A stretch of 64,000 nucleotides of DNA from positions 2,127,891-2,191,890 of the forward strand of contig AP025055.1 of assembly GCA_036186865.1 (NCBI GenBank). Direction: 5' to 3'. The notes beneath the pieces are model-generated. The model made no database searches, had not been told where the DNA came from, and worked only from the letters and a program-made list of their open reading frames with translations. The translations under genes and the position numbers were made by a program. The DNA comes from Eustoma russellianum (lineage: Eukaryota; Streptophyta; Magnoliopsida; Gentianales; Gentianaceae). This document shows positions 1 to 11,699 of this stretch, piece after piece. Numbering within the stretch: the stretch's first letter is position 1; the number at the start of each line of letters is the position of its first letter.

Positions 1-1
1 G

Positions 2-1924
2 AGAAGGCAAAGGTATAGTCAACCCCTGCCACAGGTACAGGCACCTGTCAACGTGTCACCTACTCCTGTAAGTTCCTCACCACCTCCTAAACTGGACTAT
101 CAACCACCCACTGTTATCCAACAATATGGTTCCTCTGATAAGGAGGAGATAGCAGGAAATAGCTTACCTATTGCTTTAAGAAAAGGAACTAGAAAGTGTA
201 CTATGATTCCCTCACAAAAATACTCACAATACTTAACCTTTCTGAGTACTCAGTCCTTCTCTACTAAGCATCCGTTACATGAATATATGTGTTATGATAA
301 ACTGCATGATAATTTTAGAGCATTTACGGTTAGTCTAGATGCAGTGGTTATTCCCACTAACATTGATCAAGCTCTTATGAATAGAAAGTGGAAAACAGCA
401 GTTGAAGATGAAATGAAGGCTTTGATTAAGAACCAGACATGGGAACTTGTACCTAATACCTGTTCACGGAATCCAGTAGGATGTAAATGGGTGTTTTCAG
501 TGAAGTATAACTCAGATGGATCTATAAGTAGGTACAAGGCACGTTTAGTTGCTAAGGGATTTACACAGGAGTATGGTATTGACTATATGGAGACCTTTGC
601 TCCTGTTGCTAAGTTAAACACAGTAAGAATCCTTTTCTCTATTGCTGTAAATCTGGATTGGAAATTGTATCAATTAGATATTAAGAATGCATTTTTGAAT
701 GGTGATCTTAAAGAATCTGTGTTCATGGAGATACCTCCAGGCTATAGAACTGAGAAAAATAAGTCCATGATCTGCAGACTTAGAAAAGCTATTTACGGGT
801 TGAAACAATCTCCTAGAGCTTGGTTCGCTAGATTCACTACAGTTTTACTTAAGTACGGGTTTAAACAAGCTCATAGTGATCATACATTGTTTACAAACAG
901 TAGGAATCAGTTGATTACTATTCTCATTGTATATGTGGACGATATTATTTTAACAGGCAATGATGAAAGTGGTATTCTGGAAATTAAGGGGCAGCTGGCT
1001 AAAGAATTTGAACTCAAAGATTTAGGCATGTTAAAGTATTTCTTAGGAATGGAGGTGGCACGATCCTCTCAAGGCCTCTATATTTCACAAAGGAAATACA
1101 TAGTTGACTTATTACAAGATACAGGAATGACTGGCTGTAAGCCAGCCGTCACTCCTTTAGAATCAGCAAAGTCAGTAGCAAAACATTGTATAACCAGTCA
1201 AAATATGGAATCTGACGTAGATAAGCTAAGCTATCAAAGACTAGTTGGAAAATTAATTTATTTATCTCATACACGTCCTGATATATGTTATGCTGTAAGT
1301 CTTGTTAGTCAATATATGCATGCTCCTAATAACTATCACTTGAGTGTGGTTATGAGAATTCTCAGGTATTTAAAAGGTTCACCCGGACAAGGCCTAATAT
1401 TCAGGAAAACAGAGAATAGAGATATACAGGTATTCACGGATGCAGACTGGGGAGGATCTAAGCAAGACATGAGATCTACCTCAGGGTATGCCACATATCT
1501 TTGGGGAAATTTGGTAACATGGCGTAGCAAGAAGCAGACTGTCGTGGCAAGGAGCAGCGCTGATGCTGAGTTGAGGTCCCTAGCTTTAGGTATTTGTGAA
1601 GGACTGTGGATAAAAAGGGTTCTGCAGGACCTTTGCTATTCTGGAAGAATGAGGATATGTGTTTATTGTGATAATATGTCCGCTATAAATATGACGGAAA
1701 ATCCTATGCACCATGACAAGTCTAAACATGTGGAAATTGATAGGCATTTCATCAAGGAGAAAATCGAAGACAAGACTATAGCAATTCAACATATTTCTTC
1801 GAGAGAACAAATTGCAGATATTTTAACAAAGCCAGTTGCTGGACCAGTTTTTCACAAGTTGTCTACCAAGCTTGGTTGTATTAACATATACACCAAGCTT
1901 GAGGAGGAGTGTAGAAAAATCTGA
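2..1924 (+). CDS. Copia polyprotein, C-terminal part: reverse transcriptase and RNase H
   Basis: This is the C-terminal half of a copia Pol polyprotein; the reading frame is open from the first bases, so the true start is upstream. Visible motifs are the copia RT entry (WELVP, then CKWVF), LDIKNAFLNGDL, YGLKQSPRAW and the catalytic YVDDI at nt 932-946. After the RT come the RNase H motif DADWGG and the SKKQTVVARSS block. The frame runs without interruption to a stop at 1922-1924, which lies just inside the 3' LTR, as is common in this family. Nothing in the visible part is broken, so the element may be fairly young. Its function is copying the element RNA into DNA inside virus-like particles. 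Confidence 0.9.
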   Translation, partial: RRQRYSQPLPQVQAPVNVSPTPVSSSPPPKLDYQPPTVIQQYGSSDKEEIAGNSLPIALRKGTRKCTMIPSQKYSQYLTFLSTQSFSTKHPLHEYMCYDKLHDNFRAFTVSLDAVVIPTNIDQALMNRKWKTAVEDEMKALIKNQTWELVPNTCSRNPVGCKWVFSVKYNSDGSISRYKARLVAKGFTQEYGIDYMETFAPVAKLNTVRILFSIAVNLDWKLYQLDIKNAFLNGDLKESVFMEIPPGYRTEKNKSMICRLRKAIYGLKQSPRAWFARFTTVLLKYGFKQAHSDHTLFTNSRNQLITILIVYVDDIILTGNDESGILEIKGQLAKEFELKDLGMLKYFLGMEVARSSQGLYISQRKYIVDLLQDTGMTGCKPAVTPLESAKSVAKHCITSQNMESDVDKLSYQRLVGKLIYLSHTRPDICYAVSLVSQYMHAPNNYHLSVVMRILRYLKGSPGQGLIFRKTENRDIQVFTDADWGGSKQDMRSTSGYATYLWGNLVTWRSKKQTVVARSSADAELRSLALGICEGLWIKRVLQDLCYSGRMRICVYCDNMSAINMTENPMHHDKSKHVEIDRHFIKEKIEDKTIAIQHISSREQIADILTKPVAGPVFHKLSTKLGCINIYTKLEEECRKI

Positions 1925-2111
1925 GATTACTAGATTATATTACTGTGTATAGCAAGTTACCGTTAGTATACTTGTCTTTTCTTGTTTATAGCCGTTAGGT
2001 GTAGGATATAAATAAGTTGCATTTCTCTGCAACTAAGGTTTACGGCTGTTGTAATAAAACACAGCAAAAGCTTGCTTCTTGATGAAATTATATTACAGTG
2101 AATATTCTACA
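1910..2111 (+). repeat. 3' LTR of the MLO-intron copia element
   Basis: A 202-bp LTR is bounded by a perfect 7-bp inverted terminal repeat, TGTAGAA at 1910-1916 and TTCTACA at 2105-2111. It follows a GAGGAGGA purine tract. The matching 5' LTR is off-window, so the ends rest on the TG..CA inverted repeat and the tract. The TSD would begin TTCAA at 2112. Confidence 0.75.
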
Positions 2112-2261
2112 TTCAATCTTGAGTTCTGTTGTTAAGCTTCCATGGTGAATAATTTCCATAATTAGTCCGTGTATCGGTTTTGTAGGAAATTACTAGGTAG
2201 CTTTTTCGGTGTCATTCTAGCTTGGATGTTTGATTTCGCCTTCCTTCCCTTTCTTTTTCAG

Positions 2262-5200
2262 CTTTGCTTTCTAAAGCAGTTCAGAACTTCAATACGGAAG
2301 TCAGATTACTTGGCGTTACGATTGGGTTTCATCACTGTGAGCATCTTTCTATTCTCTTTGCTAAGCCAGTAGCTGTTTCATACAATGTCCTTCCATGGAT
2401 GTCTACTCTAATCTTTCTCTAATGAGATTATGTTATTTTGCTTTATTGAATTTTTAGCTCATCATCTCCATTTCTCCAATGAGATTATGGACCTTGTGAG
2501 GATTTGTTTATTCTCTTTGACATATCACAACGACTAAACTTTCCAGGTGACCATGTAATACAAAATAGCAAGTATCTAAGACCACCATATTACTAGGAAA
2601 AGACAGACTACCCACGTCACAGCCCTCATCTCAATCTCTAGATCTGTCCTTTAACTTGATTCTGCGATAAAACAATAATTCTGTGCGTATGCAATAAACA
2701 GAGTTTGCCAAAAAGACCCGCTAGTGGAGGAAGACCTCCTAGGGATAAGAGACAGGGCTAAAGAGAGAGCCAAAAAAGTTCGTGTATAATTCTGCATAAT
2801 CTCGAATGTTATCCGTTCCGGTACGTTGACCAAATAATACAATGCAAGCAAAAGTTCCTAGATTCATGGAGATATAGAACAGTATATCAGGACCTTCATA
2901 AAGGACGACTCCTTAGTTAGGAACTCATATTGATAGGATAAACCTTGTGATGAAGTACCACCCTGGGAACTGAAAGAAGACATTTACAAAGTATGTTCTT
3001 ATGTGGGAAATGCATGGCTGATCAGTGTCAAATTACTATTGGAATGATTCAATAATGACTGGTCAACAAGATTTATAAGTAGAATGCACTTCTTGCAACT
3101 TTAAACGAATGATCTGCTCTATGTGTTCATTCCGCTGTACGCTGGAAATGGATGTTTACATGTTCTGAGATCCCTCATTCACTTCATTAAACTATCTCCC
3201 TGCATGTTGTCTTGTTGATGGATATTAAACATGTAATAGCCTTTGTAACAAGTGAATGCTCATCCATTTGTTGCACATAATAATCCGTGCCATGCAAACA
3301 GTGCATCGAATTCAATGCGTACGAGTTTGGTTGACCTGCAATTTACCCTAGTCCTCAACTGTCACTTCTGTATTAAATGTATTATTTGTATAACTGAGAA
3401 AACAATTGTTTTCACCAAGCAGACTCATGGTTTACCACTTACCTATAATTTTCACAAGTACATGGTTCGGAGTATGGAAGACGAGTTCTACGGAATTGTG
3501 GGAATCAGGTATGTGGAGAATACGTTGCTTCACTTTTTCTATGTAAAACTTAATAAAAGCAGATTGATGCATATTTACCAGGCATATCCTTGAATTGGCT
3601 ACTCGGTACTGCACTACCCAAACCACTTATGTACACAGAACACTAAATTTAAATGTATACCATACATTGAACTAGTCTAGGTTACCAATGCAGTCTTAAT
3701 ATGGCTGCTGTTAGTGCATATAGCCACTTAACGTAAATCGATAAAATAAGCAAAATGCACATTGCCAATGAGGTCTTACCTCACTGGTTAAGGTTGAGGC
3801 CTCAAGACGAAAGGCATTGGATTCAATCCCCGCTATGGACCAAATTCTCCACCTATGTGGCATGACTCAAAAAAAAAAAAGGAAACTAAATTGCTCATCT
3901 ACTCTAACAATTTTACAATGTTACACGGTTCCCTTGGTTAAGAATATCTCAAAGATTCTGATTCTCTTTCTGCTTGAAGGCCAAAATTGCGATTTACAAA
4001 CATACAGCTTTGGTTTTATTACTAGACCCTTTACTTTAAATTTTCCTCCCACTCCAAAACCATTACTGTAGACTTTATAGTTGCATTGGGGTGATTGGTG
4101 GAAATGTGCTGATAATTTTTCATAAACTTCGACAGTCGAAAGTATTCTCTACTCTTACTAATTATATTATCCTGAGTATATATTGTGGATTTTGCAGCTG
4201 GCCTCTATGGGGTTATGCCATACTCTGCATCTTCGTTAACATCCATGGTAAATGGTCTAGTTTCGGGGTAAAAATGCAAAGCAGATCATTGAACATATAA
4301 AAAGGCAAACACAAATGTGAAAGTTCCCCGACTAATTAAAATTTTATGATGCAGGTCTCAATATATATTTTTGGCTTTCTTTCCTGCCAGCTATCGTAAG
4401 TCTTCTGACTGTAGACCAATTCGTAACAAACAGCTCCATGGTTATCATGGTCAGTGTTTCTTATTTGGGATCATTAACTTGTGTAGCTTCTCATGGTGAT
4501 TGGAACAAAGCAGCAACATGTTGTCTCCATGTTAGCACTTGAAACTGCTGAGCCATCTTCTTCTGTTGGAACACAAGTGAAACCACGAGATGAATTGTTT
4601 TGGCTTGGCAAACCGGATATTTTGTTGCGCTTAATTCAGTTTATATCTTTCCAGGTGATTATTCTTTAGGCAGAAAATTTGACAGTGATTTACTTAGCCA
4701 TATGTCACGTCCTCAACAATCCACCATGCTCACTTAAACCTTGTTCTCTTAACAAATGTCTTAGCCAACCTCTGTTCTAAGCTTACACAAAGAAAGGAAA
4801 GTGAAAGAACTAATGCATAACGAATATGCTCTTAAATACTTGCTACAGGATACCTACAAGGAGATTTCTGTAGTACACAATATTCTCTTGTGTTGTGTCA
4901 AGATTCTCTAGATGTTTGAAATGGCATATCCCAACCTTTCTTGTTACTCCATGATCGTTCCATGAACTTGTAGAACATTCTGAAACATTCTAGAATTGGG
5001 CAGGAGGGGACTAATAGCTCTGTTTTGATTCCTCAAACTGATTTTCTTTCTTGTATCTGCAGAATGCTTTTGAGATGGCAACTTTTATTTGGTACTTGGT
5101 ATGTAATGCTCTCCCTTGTTTTACTCCCTTCTTCTTCTTAGGTCATTCTCCATGAAGGATTAAAGGAGTATAATTACAGGTAAACTAAGTTACTATCACT

Positions 5201-7834
5201 AGCCAAATAAATCATCTTAAGTTATCAATTTAGGGATATTTTAATGCGGTATATACCACACAAAACATAGACATGCAAGAACCTTAATAGCTTCAGAAAA
5301 AGGGCAATCCTCGATCTAAGAAAATTTAAGTTTCAAGGTTTAACAACATCCAAAATGTTATGAAACTCAACTCTCGATATACACCCTTCTTTACTGCACT
5401 AAAAGAAACAGCAACAACAACATTACCCCATTGCTTTAGAGGCTCCCGTCTATGGCAGGGTATGGGGGGTCGGATGTATGTAACCATATCCATGTGTTAG
5501 AAACACACAGAGGTTGTTTCCCAATGACACATAATGAAAATTGCGTGTCGATCAACTGCTACTTCACCATATAAGAAGCGTAGCCAATTTAGTGAGTCAT
5601 TTTAGCTTATTACATCATATTCTAAAGTCAAGGAAGAGTGTGTCCTGACTCTATTGGAAATGGAGTATACTGCACTAAAAGAAAAATGGAAGAAAATAGG
5701 CTCATGCACAGACGAATGTCTATGTTGAGGTTGTCATTTGATAACCGGATGTATCTTAATCTGCTGCAACACCATTGTAATCAAGAAACTGAAGTCGAGG
5801 AGTATGATAACAACATTACGAGAGATGTAGATAACATGTTAATTTCTAAGAAACTTAAATGCATATGAAGGCTGTGCAGAATGGAACAAACCAATGTAGG
5901 AGCGTGCTTGGCTGAATCTTAGATCACATAATTGTCATGAGTTACTTGTCCAGCAGCTGGAAATTATATGTCAAACTATTATGTCAATGAGTATGTTATA
6001 GAACTTTAAACTATTTGTCACATTCAGTGATTTTCTGATGAGTGAAAGGTCACCTTGTGACATAATCTTTTTTGTGTTTGTTTAGTGGGGGTTCAAACGA
6101 GTATGCTTCATGAAGAACCACCTTATGGTCGCCATTCGCCTGTCATGTGGGTAAGCATTTCATCTTTAAGCTAGGTTGATGTTTCTATTTTCTATAACTT
6201 AACAAGATTCTGTGTTTGGATTTAAGCAAATGATTTATCCAGTGCACAGTGTTATGTTATATGAAGATAGAGCCTAATGAGTCTTGTGTGCAATTAGACA
6301 CTCAATATGGTTGAAAATCATACTTTTGTACATAAAAATCGAGCTTCCTCGTCATTGTTGATGGTAGACAAGAACGAAATCTGAGGAAATTCAGTATTTC
6401 AGCTTTAGAGTATGTTAATGTAGCTACCCAAAAAAAAAAATACAAAAAAGATGTTAATTTCGAGTAGAGTACTGAACCAGCATCATATCTTATTAGCTTT
6501 GCATGATTTAGTGGACAAAATCATTAAAGCAAAACCAACACACATGCTGGTTTCATCCTCGTTATGTTGTTTTTCCTTCAAAAGTTAACAAATATGAACC
6601 TTTTCTTATATCTGTTGTCAAGGAAAATGACCAAACATTCATACCTTTGATGCAACTCTGCATCTGCATTTGTCTTGTGCTGCAGGATTCTCGTTCAGTT
6701 CTGGTGTAGCTACAGCACCGTGGCTCTGAATGTAATTATAATACAGGTTTGTAGTATATAAACCAGTTACAGATTCTACGTCTAAGCATGGAATGTAGCT
6801 CAGCATGACAATCCCATATCTTAGTTTTATGTAAATCTTGCCATTCATCCTGAATTCATAACATGATACCGTACAAAAATAACAACAACATTACCTCCAT
6901 TGCCTTAGATGTTTCCGCCTATGATGGGGTATAGGAGAATCGGATGCACGCAACTATACTCATGTGTTAGAAACACACAAAGGTTGTTTCCCGATGACGA
7001 CGACAACAACAACAACAACATTACCCTACTGCCTTAGAGGCTCCCGTCTATGGCGGGGTATGAGAGTTCGGATGTACGCAACCATACACATGTATTAGAA
7101 ATACACAGAGGTTGTTTCCCGATGACCCATAATGAAAATTGCGTCAAGATGTATCAATCAATTGCTACTTCACAATATAAGAAGCATAGCCAATTTAGTG
7201 AATCGTTTTGCTTTATTCCATCATATTCCAAAGTCAAGGAAGAGTGTGTCCTTAACACTATTGGAAATGGAAAGTGTGATTTGTGCATAATGTGAACCAG
7301 TGAAGAAAAGGGAGAGTGCAATTTTCTTTCCGTCTTTTTCACAACCTCATTCATGTTGCTACATTCGCATTATAATTTCATGATGAAAAACATTATGTTG
7401 TTTCAATCTGCCAATCTGATCTCGGTATGCAGATGGGATCGAAATGTAAGAAGGCAGTGATTGCTGAAAGTATACGCGAATCCCTGCACAGCTGGTGTAA
7501 GAGAGGGAAAGAAAGATCAAAGCTATCAATTGCTACCCGATCTGTATGCTCTGTTGAAACAATTGATGAGAGAGACGAGGAGATCACAGTGGCATCTGGA
7601 ACACTGTCTCCATGTTCTTCGTCAGGTGCTCAAAGTCATCATGAAGAAAACGAGGCGGCCAACAAGCAGCCAGGAGGGATTTCATCAGGTCCTAGTCAGC
7701 TCGAAGTCTCCTTCCGCATATCAGAATATTTAAACCAAGCTATTATCAATGTTGAAGAGAACATTGATGATGACATAGAAGAGGAGCCATTGCAGCATGG
7801 CACTACACTTTCAGAGCTGTTTGAGAGGACATGA
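2262..7834 (+). CDS. MLO: MLO family seven-transmembrane, calmodulin-binding protein, 3' nine exons (MLO4/11-like)
   Basis: MLO proteins are plant plasma-membrane proteins with seven membrane spans and a C-terminal calmodulin-binding domain. The MLO4/11 clade acts in root touch and gravity responses. Nine exons join in frame: 2262-2336, 3423-3508, 4198-4247, 4355-4395, 4487-4654, 5063-5098, 6086-6150, 6686-6746 and 7433-7834, coding for 327 residues plus a stop. Family landmarks in order are KSDYLALRLGFI, NFHKYMVRSMEDEF, WPLWGYAI, LNIYFWLSFLP, KPRDELFW, NAFEMATFIW and QFWCSYST. The calmodulin-binding helix follows (AVIAESIRESLHSWCKR), and the protein ends LSELFERT as in this clade. All introns are GT-AG. 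About 200 N-terminal residues must lie in exons left of the copia element. The usual KLQHV is KQQHV here. The visible part has no stop or frameshift, so I treat it as a gene; expression across the insertion is unknown. Confidence 0.9.
3766..3880 (+). repeat. tRNA-derived SINE-like insertion in MLO intron
   Basis: A short sequence carries an RNA polymerase III box A-like motif (CACTGGTTAAGG), a box B-like motif (GGATTCAATCCC) and a 12-nt A run at its 3' end. That layout is typical of a short A-tailed SINE. No clear target-site duplication was found. Confidence 0.55.
5412..5665 (-). repeat. (TTG)n-tailed SINE/RTE-type repeat in MLO intron
   Basis: Read on the minus strand it ends in TTGTTGTTG, preceded by the conserved 'TACATCCGA...GGCGGGAGCC'-style 3' region of plant SINE/RTE elements. 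Copies of the same family lie at 6874, 7003, 33745, 56037 and 61213. The similarity to the 7003-7265 copy continues to about 5665. Confidence 0.65.
6874..6990 (-). repeat. Truncated (TTG)n-tailed SINE/RTE-type repeat
   Basis: This copy matches the tail half of the family found at 5412 and stops abruptly at a GATGACGACGACAACAAC junction. There the tail of the next copy begins, so the second copy appears to have inserted into the first. Confidence 0.6.
7003..7265 (-). repeat. (TTG)n-tailed SINE/RTE-type repeat, longer copy
   Basis: This second copy, directly beside the truncated one, retains about 260 bp of the family. Its minus-strand tail is a TTG run seen as CAACAACAACAA on the plus strand. 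It lies in the last MLO intron. Confidence 0.65.
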
Positions 7835-7929
7835 CATGAAGATCCTTTCAACCCCTTCATTTTTCTTAGCTACTTCTTTTTTCTTGCAGATAGATAACTC
7901 ACATTTTCCTCTATTCGAATTTAAGATAT

Positions 7930-8017
7930 AAGTATGGTTGGTTTCGTACATCTGATCCTCTCATACCCGTCATAAATGGAAGCTACTAAATTAATAGGGA
8001 TAATGTTGTTGTTGTTT
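7930..8017 (+). repeat. SINE/RTE 3' tail remnant in MLO 3' region
   Basis: A diverged 3' end of the same family in plus orientation, ending in GTTGTTGTTGTT. It lies about 100 bp after the MLO stop codon, before the likely polyadenylation signal, so it is probably part of the 3' UTR. Confidence 0.5.
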
Positions 8018-8229
8018 TGTGGCAGGACCTCATCTTTGAGAGTTGCATGATAGCGACATATAAATTAGCATATGATAGAGAGAACAACTATTATATTTTT
8101 CACATTTAACATGTCACACATGTTAAAATAGTCAATGAGTAAGTATGATTAGTTGTTCTATCATCAATGAAATGTGCAGAATATTTATGGGTCCCTTGTT
8201 TTGGTCAATCAACTCCTTACTTGTATGTA

Positions 8230-8235
8230 AATAAA
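8230..8235 (+). terminator. Candidate polyadenylation signal of the MLO gene
   Basis: AATAAA lies about 400 nt after the MLO stop. Plant poly(A) signals are degenerate, so this is only a candidate. Confidence 0.3.
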
Positions 8236-8712
8236 GCTTATTTGTCATCATTTTATTATACCACTAGCTGTTCCAGGAGGACAATACCGTTAACATGTCT
8301 TTTCACGAATAGACCATGTATGGACCTGCCTTGAAAGAATTCACACGCAGTAAGCAAAATAATCCGAAAAGAAAAAGGAGATATGAAATAATCATAACAA
8401 ATGCGGATGGTCGTCACTCACTGAGAAGTGAAACCCTGTGACTAGATCATCCTGAAGACGGATGCTCTTTGTTTCTTCAATAAGAAGGCCAATTTAGATC
8501 AATTTTAGTGTAGAGCCGTACGCATCCAGAAGAAGGATGTATGTACGTTGTTCAATTCTATCTTCATCCACCGATGAAGAAAATAGCCAAGTCTCCTATT
8601 CGTTCGTCAGCTAGTAAGCGAGGGGGGAGGGAAGCAAAACCAATCATGCATACTACTCCAGCGGCAATGCCAAGCAGTATAATCTGACTAGGTAGAACTC
8701 AAAAACCACTTC
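8236..8712. other. Intergenic spacer, nothing recognised
   Basis: The stretch between the MLO 3' end and the gypsy-like element shows no coding signal or repeat that I recognise. Its last bases are the left TSD flank, TTAAT at 8713-8717. Confidence 0.5.
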
Positions 8713-8717
8713 TTAAT

Positions 8718-9508
8718 TGATAAACCAGAATTAATCGTCTGTTAGTCAACAACAGTCAACAGTACAACTCCTGCAGTTCAGCACCCAAGCACCGCTGTTC
8801 AGCCTTGACTACACTTCGGCTGTGCCCCATAACATCCTTTTTTACTATCGAAGAATAGGCCAAGGATTGCACTTCGGCACCTAACTTCAACCTCAGCTTC
8901 AGCCTAAGTGCTACACTCCAGATCACTTCGGCCAGATTCAATATTGCACTTCGGAAAGCCTGGTTTTGCACTTCGGCGAAGGGGTCAAGCACAGCATCAC
9001 ATCGTAGAACCATCAGGCAGAAGTGCAGTTCAAAGAAAGAGTACACGTCTGGCTATTTAACCTGTACACGCCAAAGTCACATCAGCCGGCCTACTTGTCA
9101 CATCAGCAGACATACTGCGTTATAGGTCTTCTGCCGCAAGAAAATATCTTATCCGCTATCAGAAGCCAAGGACACGGGAAAAACTAATAAAAGCATGCCC
9201 ATGCAGACCAGAAAGGGGATCCAATCCGAAAACCATTTTTCATATTGCTTGGAGCTAATACACTGAATCTTCTCCTCAGCCAATGACTGTGAGAATTTTC
9301 TAACTCCATAAAACTGCATTCTCAGTGAGAAATGGCCCAAACTGACTTGAGCGTCGGAGGGTTTTACCTGGGGTCATCCCCCCGGGACCTCTGATCTTTG
9401 CTTCCTCGTGCAGGACTTCCAGGAAGCTATTCCAGCTACAATCTTCCAAACAATTGACGACGTTCATTTGAGGTCATCTTGACCCTTCGTGAAGATCCGG
9501 CTTCATCA
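8718..9508 (+). repeat. 5' LTR of the gypsy-type element
   Basis: A 791-bp LTR, beginning TGATAAACCAGA and ending CTTCATCA. It matches 14399-15211 with scattered substitutions and lacks a 22-bp duplication present there. Confidence 0.88.
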
Positions 9509-9601
9509 TTTGGCGCTAGAAGGAGGGCATGAACCTCCGTTCCTTAAAACAGTTACTCAATGTTTTCTTAATTTCAAACCTACCCAGCTATTGAGAGAAA
9601 G

Positions 9602-10356
9602 ATGGATAAAAAGGATGGAAAAGGGTCCAAGCAACCTATGACATCTAAGAAAAGTCATAGATCTTCTCAACAACAAACAAAACAATGTTCTACGGAGCCG
9701 GGAGAATCCTCGACTCCTACCATTACCTTCACATATGAAGAGCATATGCGAGCCATACGCTATGTGACTCAAAACCCAGGTATGTTCCAAGCTGTAGTGA
9801 GGGAAATGAAGGGAAAAGCTTCCGCAGCAAGGTCCAGTGGGTCTCACTCGGCCTTGAGTACTCTCCAACTCGGCCTGACTATCACCCCAGGCGTCGGGCC
9901 GAATTTATGGCTAAGGCTGGGCGTACAGGACAAGGGTCTAGCCACCAGAGCTTAAAACGCACTCAAAAAGCATCTTTGCCATTCAAACATGGCAGAGAAG
10001 TTGACAATAAGGGCAAAGCCCCGCTGCAGGAAAGATGCTCTGTCAAGATTCGGTTAGGAGGCCGAGGGAAGGAAAGGAATTATCTACTGGCTTCAAAAGC
10101 CCATATTATTTTCTATATGAGGAAGAAAGCTCTGGCAAGGGAACCTCAGCCCCTGTCTGGACCGATCCACAAAAGAGATCACCGACTGTATTGCCTTTAT
10201 CATCATGATATTGGGCATGATACAGAAGACTGTAGGCAGCTTGGACAGGAAATTGGACGTCTGATCGAGCTTGGTCACTTACAACGGTTCTACAATCGAA
10301 GGTCAATGTTGCACAACAGGCTGGACTTTGGCAGGCCCCCTCTGGATGAGAATTGA
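9602..10356 (+). pseudogene. Ty3/gypsy gag remnant (frameshifted, internally deleted)
   Basis: Two overlapping frames, 9602-9955 and 9907-10356, give pieces of a gypsy Gag. The C-terminal piece has the diagnostic CLYHHDIGHDTEDCRQL zinc-knuckle-like block followed by IGRLIELGHLQRF, familiar from plant gypsy Gag proteins. The start at 9602 is the first Met after the primer site. The central capsid part of a normal Gag, of several hundred residues, is missing and the two pieces are in different frames. It is therefore a broken copy and cannot make normal capsid. Structural role only; no enzyme domain is present. Confidence 0.75.
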
Positions 10357-10582
10357 AAACCTGGGCCTCATAACGGGTTGCCAAGAGATGAGGATTCAGA
10401 TTCTGATAAAAAGGGGCTATGGGTTCCTGGGCGAACAAGGCTGACTTGACATCAAGAGTCTGTGATTTAAATGAATCAGGATTTATTGCCTCTTGCGTAC
10501 ATCTGGAATTTTTCATCTCGGCCTTGCATTATTAGAGGATCAATCTTTTGTTAGACTCCCGCAGGGCTCCCTATATTTCACC

Positions 10583-11247
10583 TCAGCATGACTGAGTGAG
10601 TTGAGCAGGTCTCAACATTTGGGACAGGTTTCTCTATATTTTACCTCAGCAGATCTGAGTGGGTTGAGCAGGTCTCAACATTTGGGACATGTTTCCCTGT
10701 ATCTTACCTCAGCAAGTCTGAGTGGGTTGAGCAAGTCTCAACATTCGGGACAGGTTTTCCTATATTTCACCTCAGCAGGACTGAGTGGGTTGAGCAGGTC
10801 TAGACATTTTGGTTGAGCAGGTCTCAACATTTGGGACAGGTTTCTCTATATTTCACCTCAGCAGGACTGAGTGGGTTGAGCAGGTCTCAACATTTGGGAC
10901 ATGTTTCCCTATATTTCACCTCAGCAGGACTGAGTGGGTTGAGCATGTCTCAACATTTGAGACAGGTTTTCCTATATTTCACCTCAGCAGGACTGAGTGG
11001 GCTGAGCAGGTCTCAACGTTTGGGGCAGGTTTCCCTATATTTTACCTCAGCAGGTCTAAGTGGGTTGAGCAGGTCTCAACATTTGGGACATGTTTCCCTA
11101 TATCTTACCTCAGCAGGACTGAGTGGGTTGAGCAGGTCTCAACATTTGGGACAGGTTTCCCTATATATCACCTCAGCAGGACTGAGTGGGTTAAGCAGGT
11201 CTCAGTATTGGGACAGGTTTTCCTATATCCTACCTCAGCAGAACTGA
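10583..11247 (+). repeat. 63-bp tandem repeat (about 10 units) inside the gypsy-type element
   Basis: Units read CTCAGCAGGACTGAGTGGGT.. and recur about every 63 bp. One irregular junction occurs near 10800. Because 63 is a multiple of three, several frames stay open through the array, producing long but probably meaningless ORFs. Confidence 0.9.
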
Positions 11248-11699
11248 GATGGCTGAGCATCACTCGATTCAACAATGTTCGTGACAGAGCCAACATGTGA
11301 CACATTCATCAAGTAACATGTTTACTTATCTAAAATGTATTAAAGCACAGCAGAGCTGCAGTTCAGTCAAGCAGCATAACACTTTTGGCAAAGCCAAAGG
11401 TTGAGGCTGAAGCTCAATACTTGTGGAAAAATCCAACGTAAAAAGCAACCAAAAAGCTCTTTGGCATAGCCGAAGACAAAAATTAGATGCGAAGGATAAC
11501 TTAAAGAAAAGTCTCTCAAGCCGAAGACAAATACTTGCATTAACTATGGAATAGAGCAAGTAAAACTTCACATGCGGAAGACAAAGTCAAGAAAATTGAA
11601 ACAAGCTGAAGAGCACGAGTTGGAAAAAAATGGATTTTCATTAAGAAGTTTATATGTTACAACTACAAAGATTTTACAAAAAGAAAGGAAGATCCTATG

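Larger units (their letters stand above)
1..2111 (+). mobile_element. Ty1/copia LTR retrotransposon, 3' part (5' part outside window)
   Basis: The window opens inside a copia element. It holds the reverse transcriptase and RNase H part of the polyprotein, a purine-rich tract just before the LTR (around 1900-1909) and a short 3' LTR. Gag, protease, integrase and the 5' LTR must lie left of the window. The LTR ends about 150 bp before an MLO exon, so the element sits in an MLO intron in the same orientation as that gene. The RT and RNase H style suggests the RE1/Ivana-like copia group; that subgroup is a guess. Confidence 0.92.

Noticed and set aside
5412..7265. Repeated CAACAACAAC units considered as a CRISPR-like or satellite array
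   Set aside because: Copies are dispersed, differ in length and end in TTG tails on the minus strand, which fits retroposons; CRISPR is not expected in plant nuclear DNA.
8756..9046. 96-codon ORF repeated at 14452-14682
   Set aside because: Lies inside both LTRs of the gypsy-type element; repeated only because LTRs are duplicated.
10809..11300. 163-codon ORF with repeated VEQVSTFGTGF-type units
   Set aside because: It is the forward translation of a 63-bp tandem DNA array; an overlapping frame is equally open, so there is no sign of coding selection.
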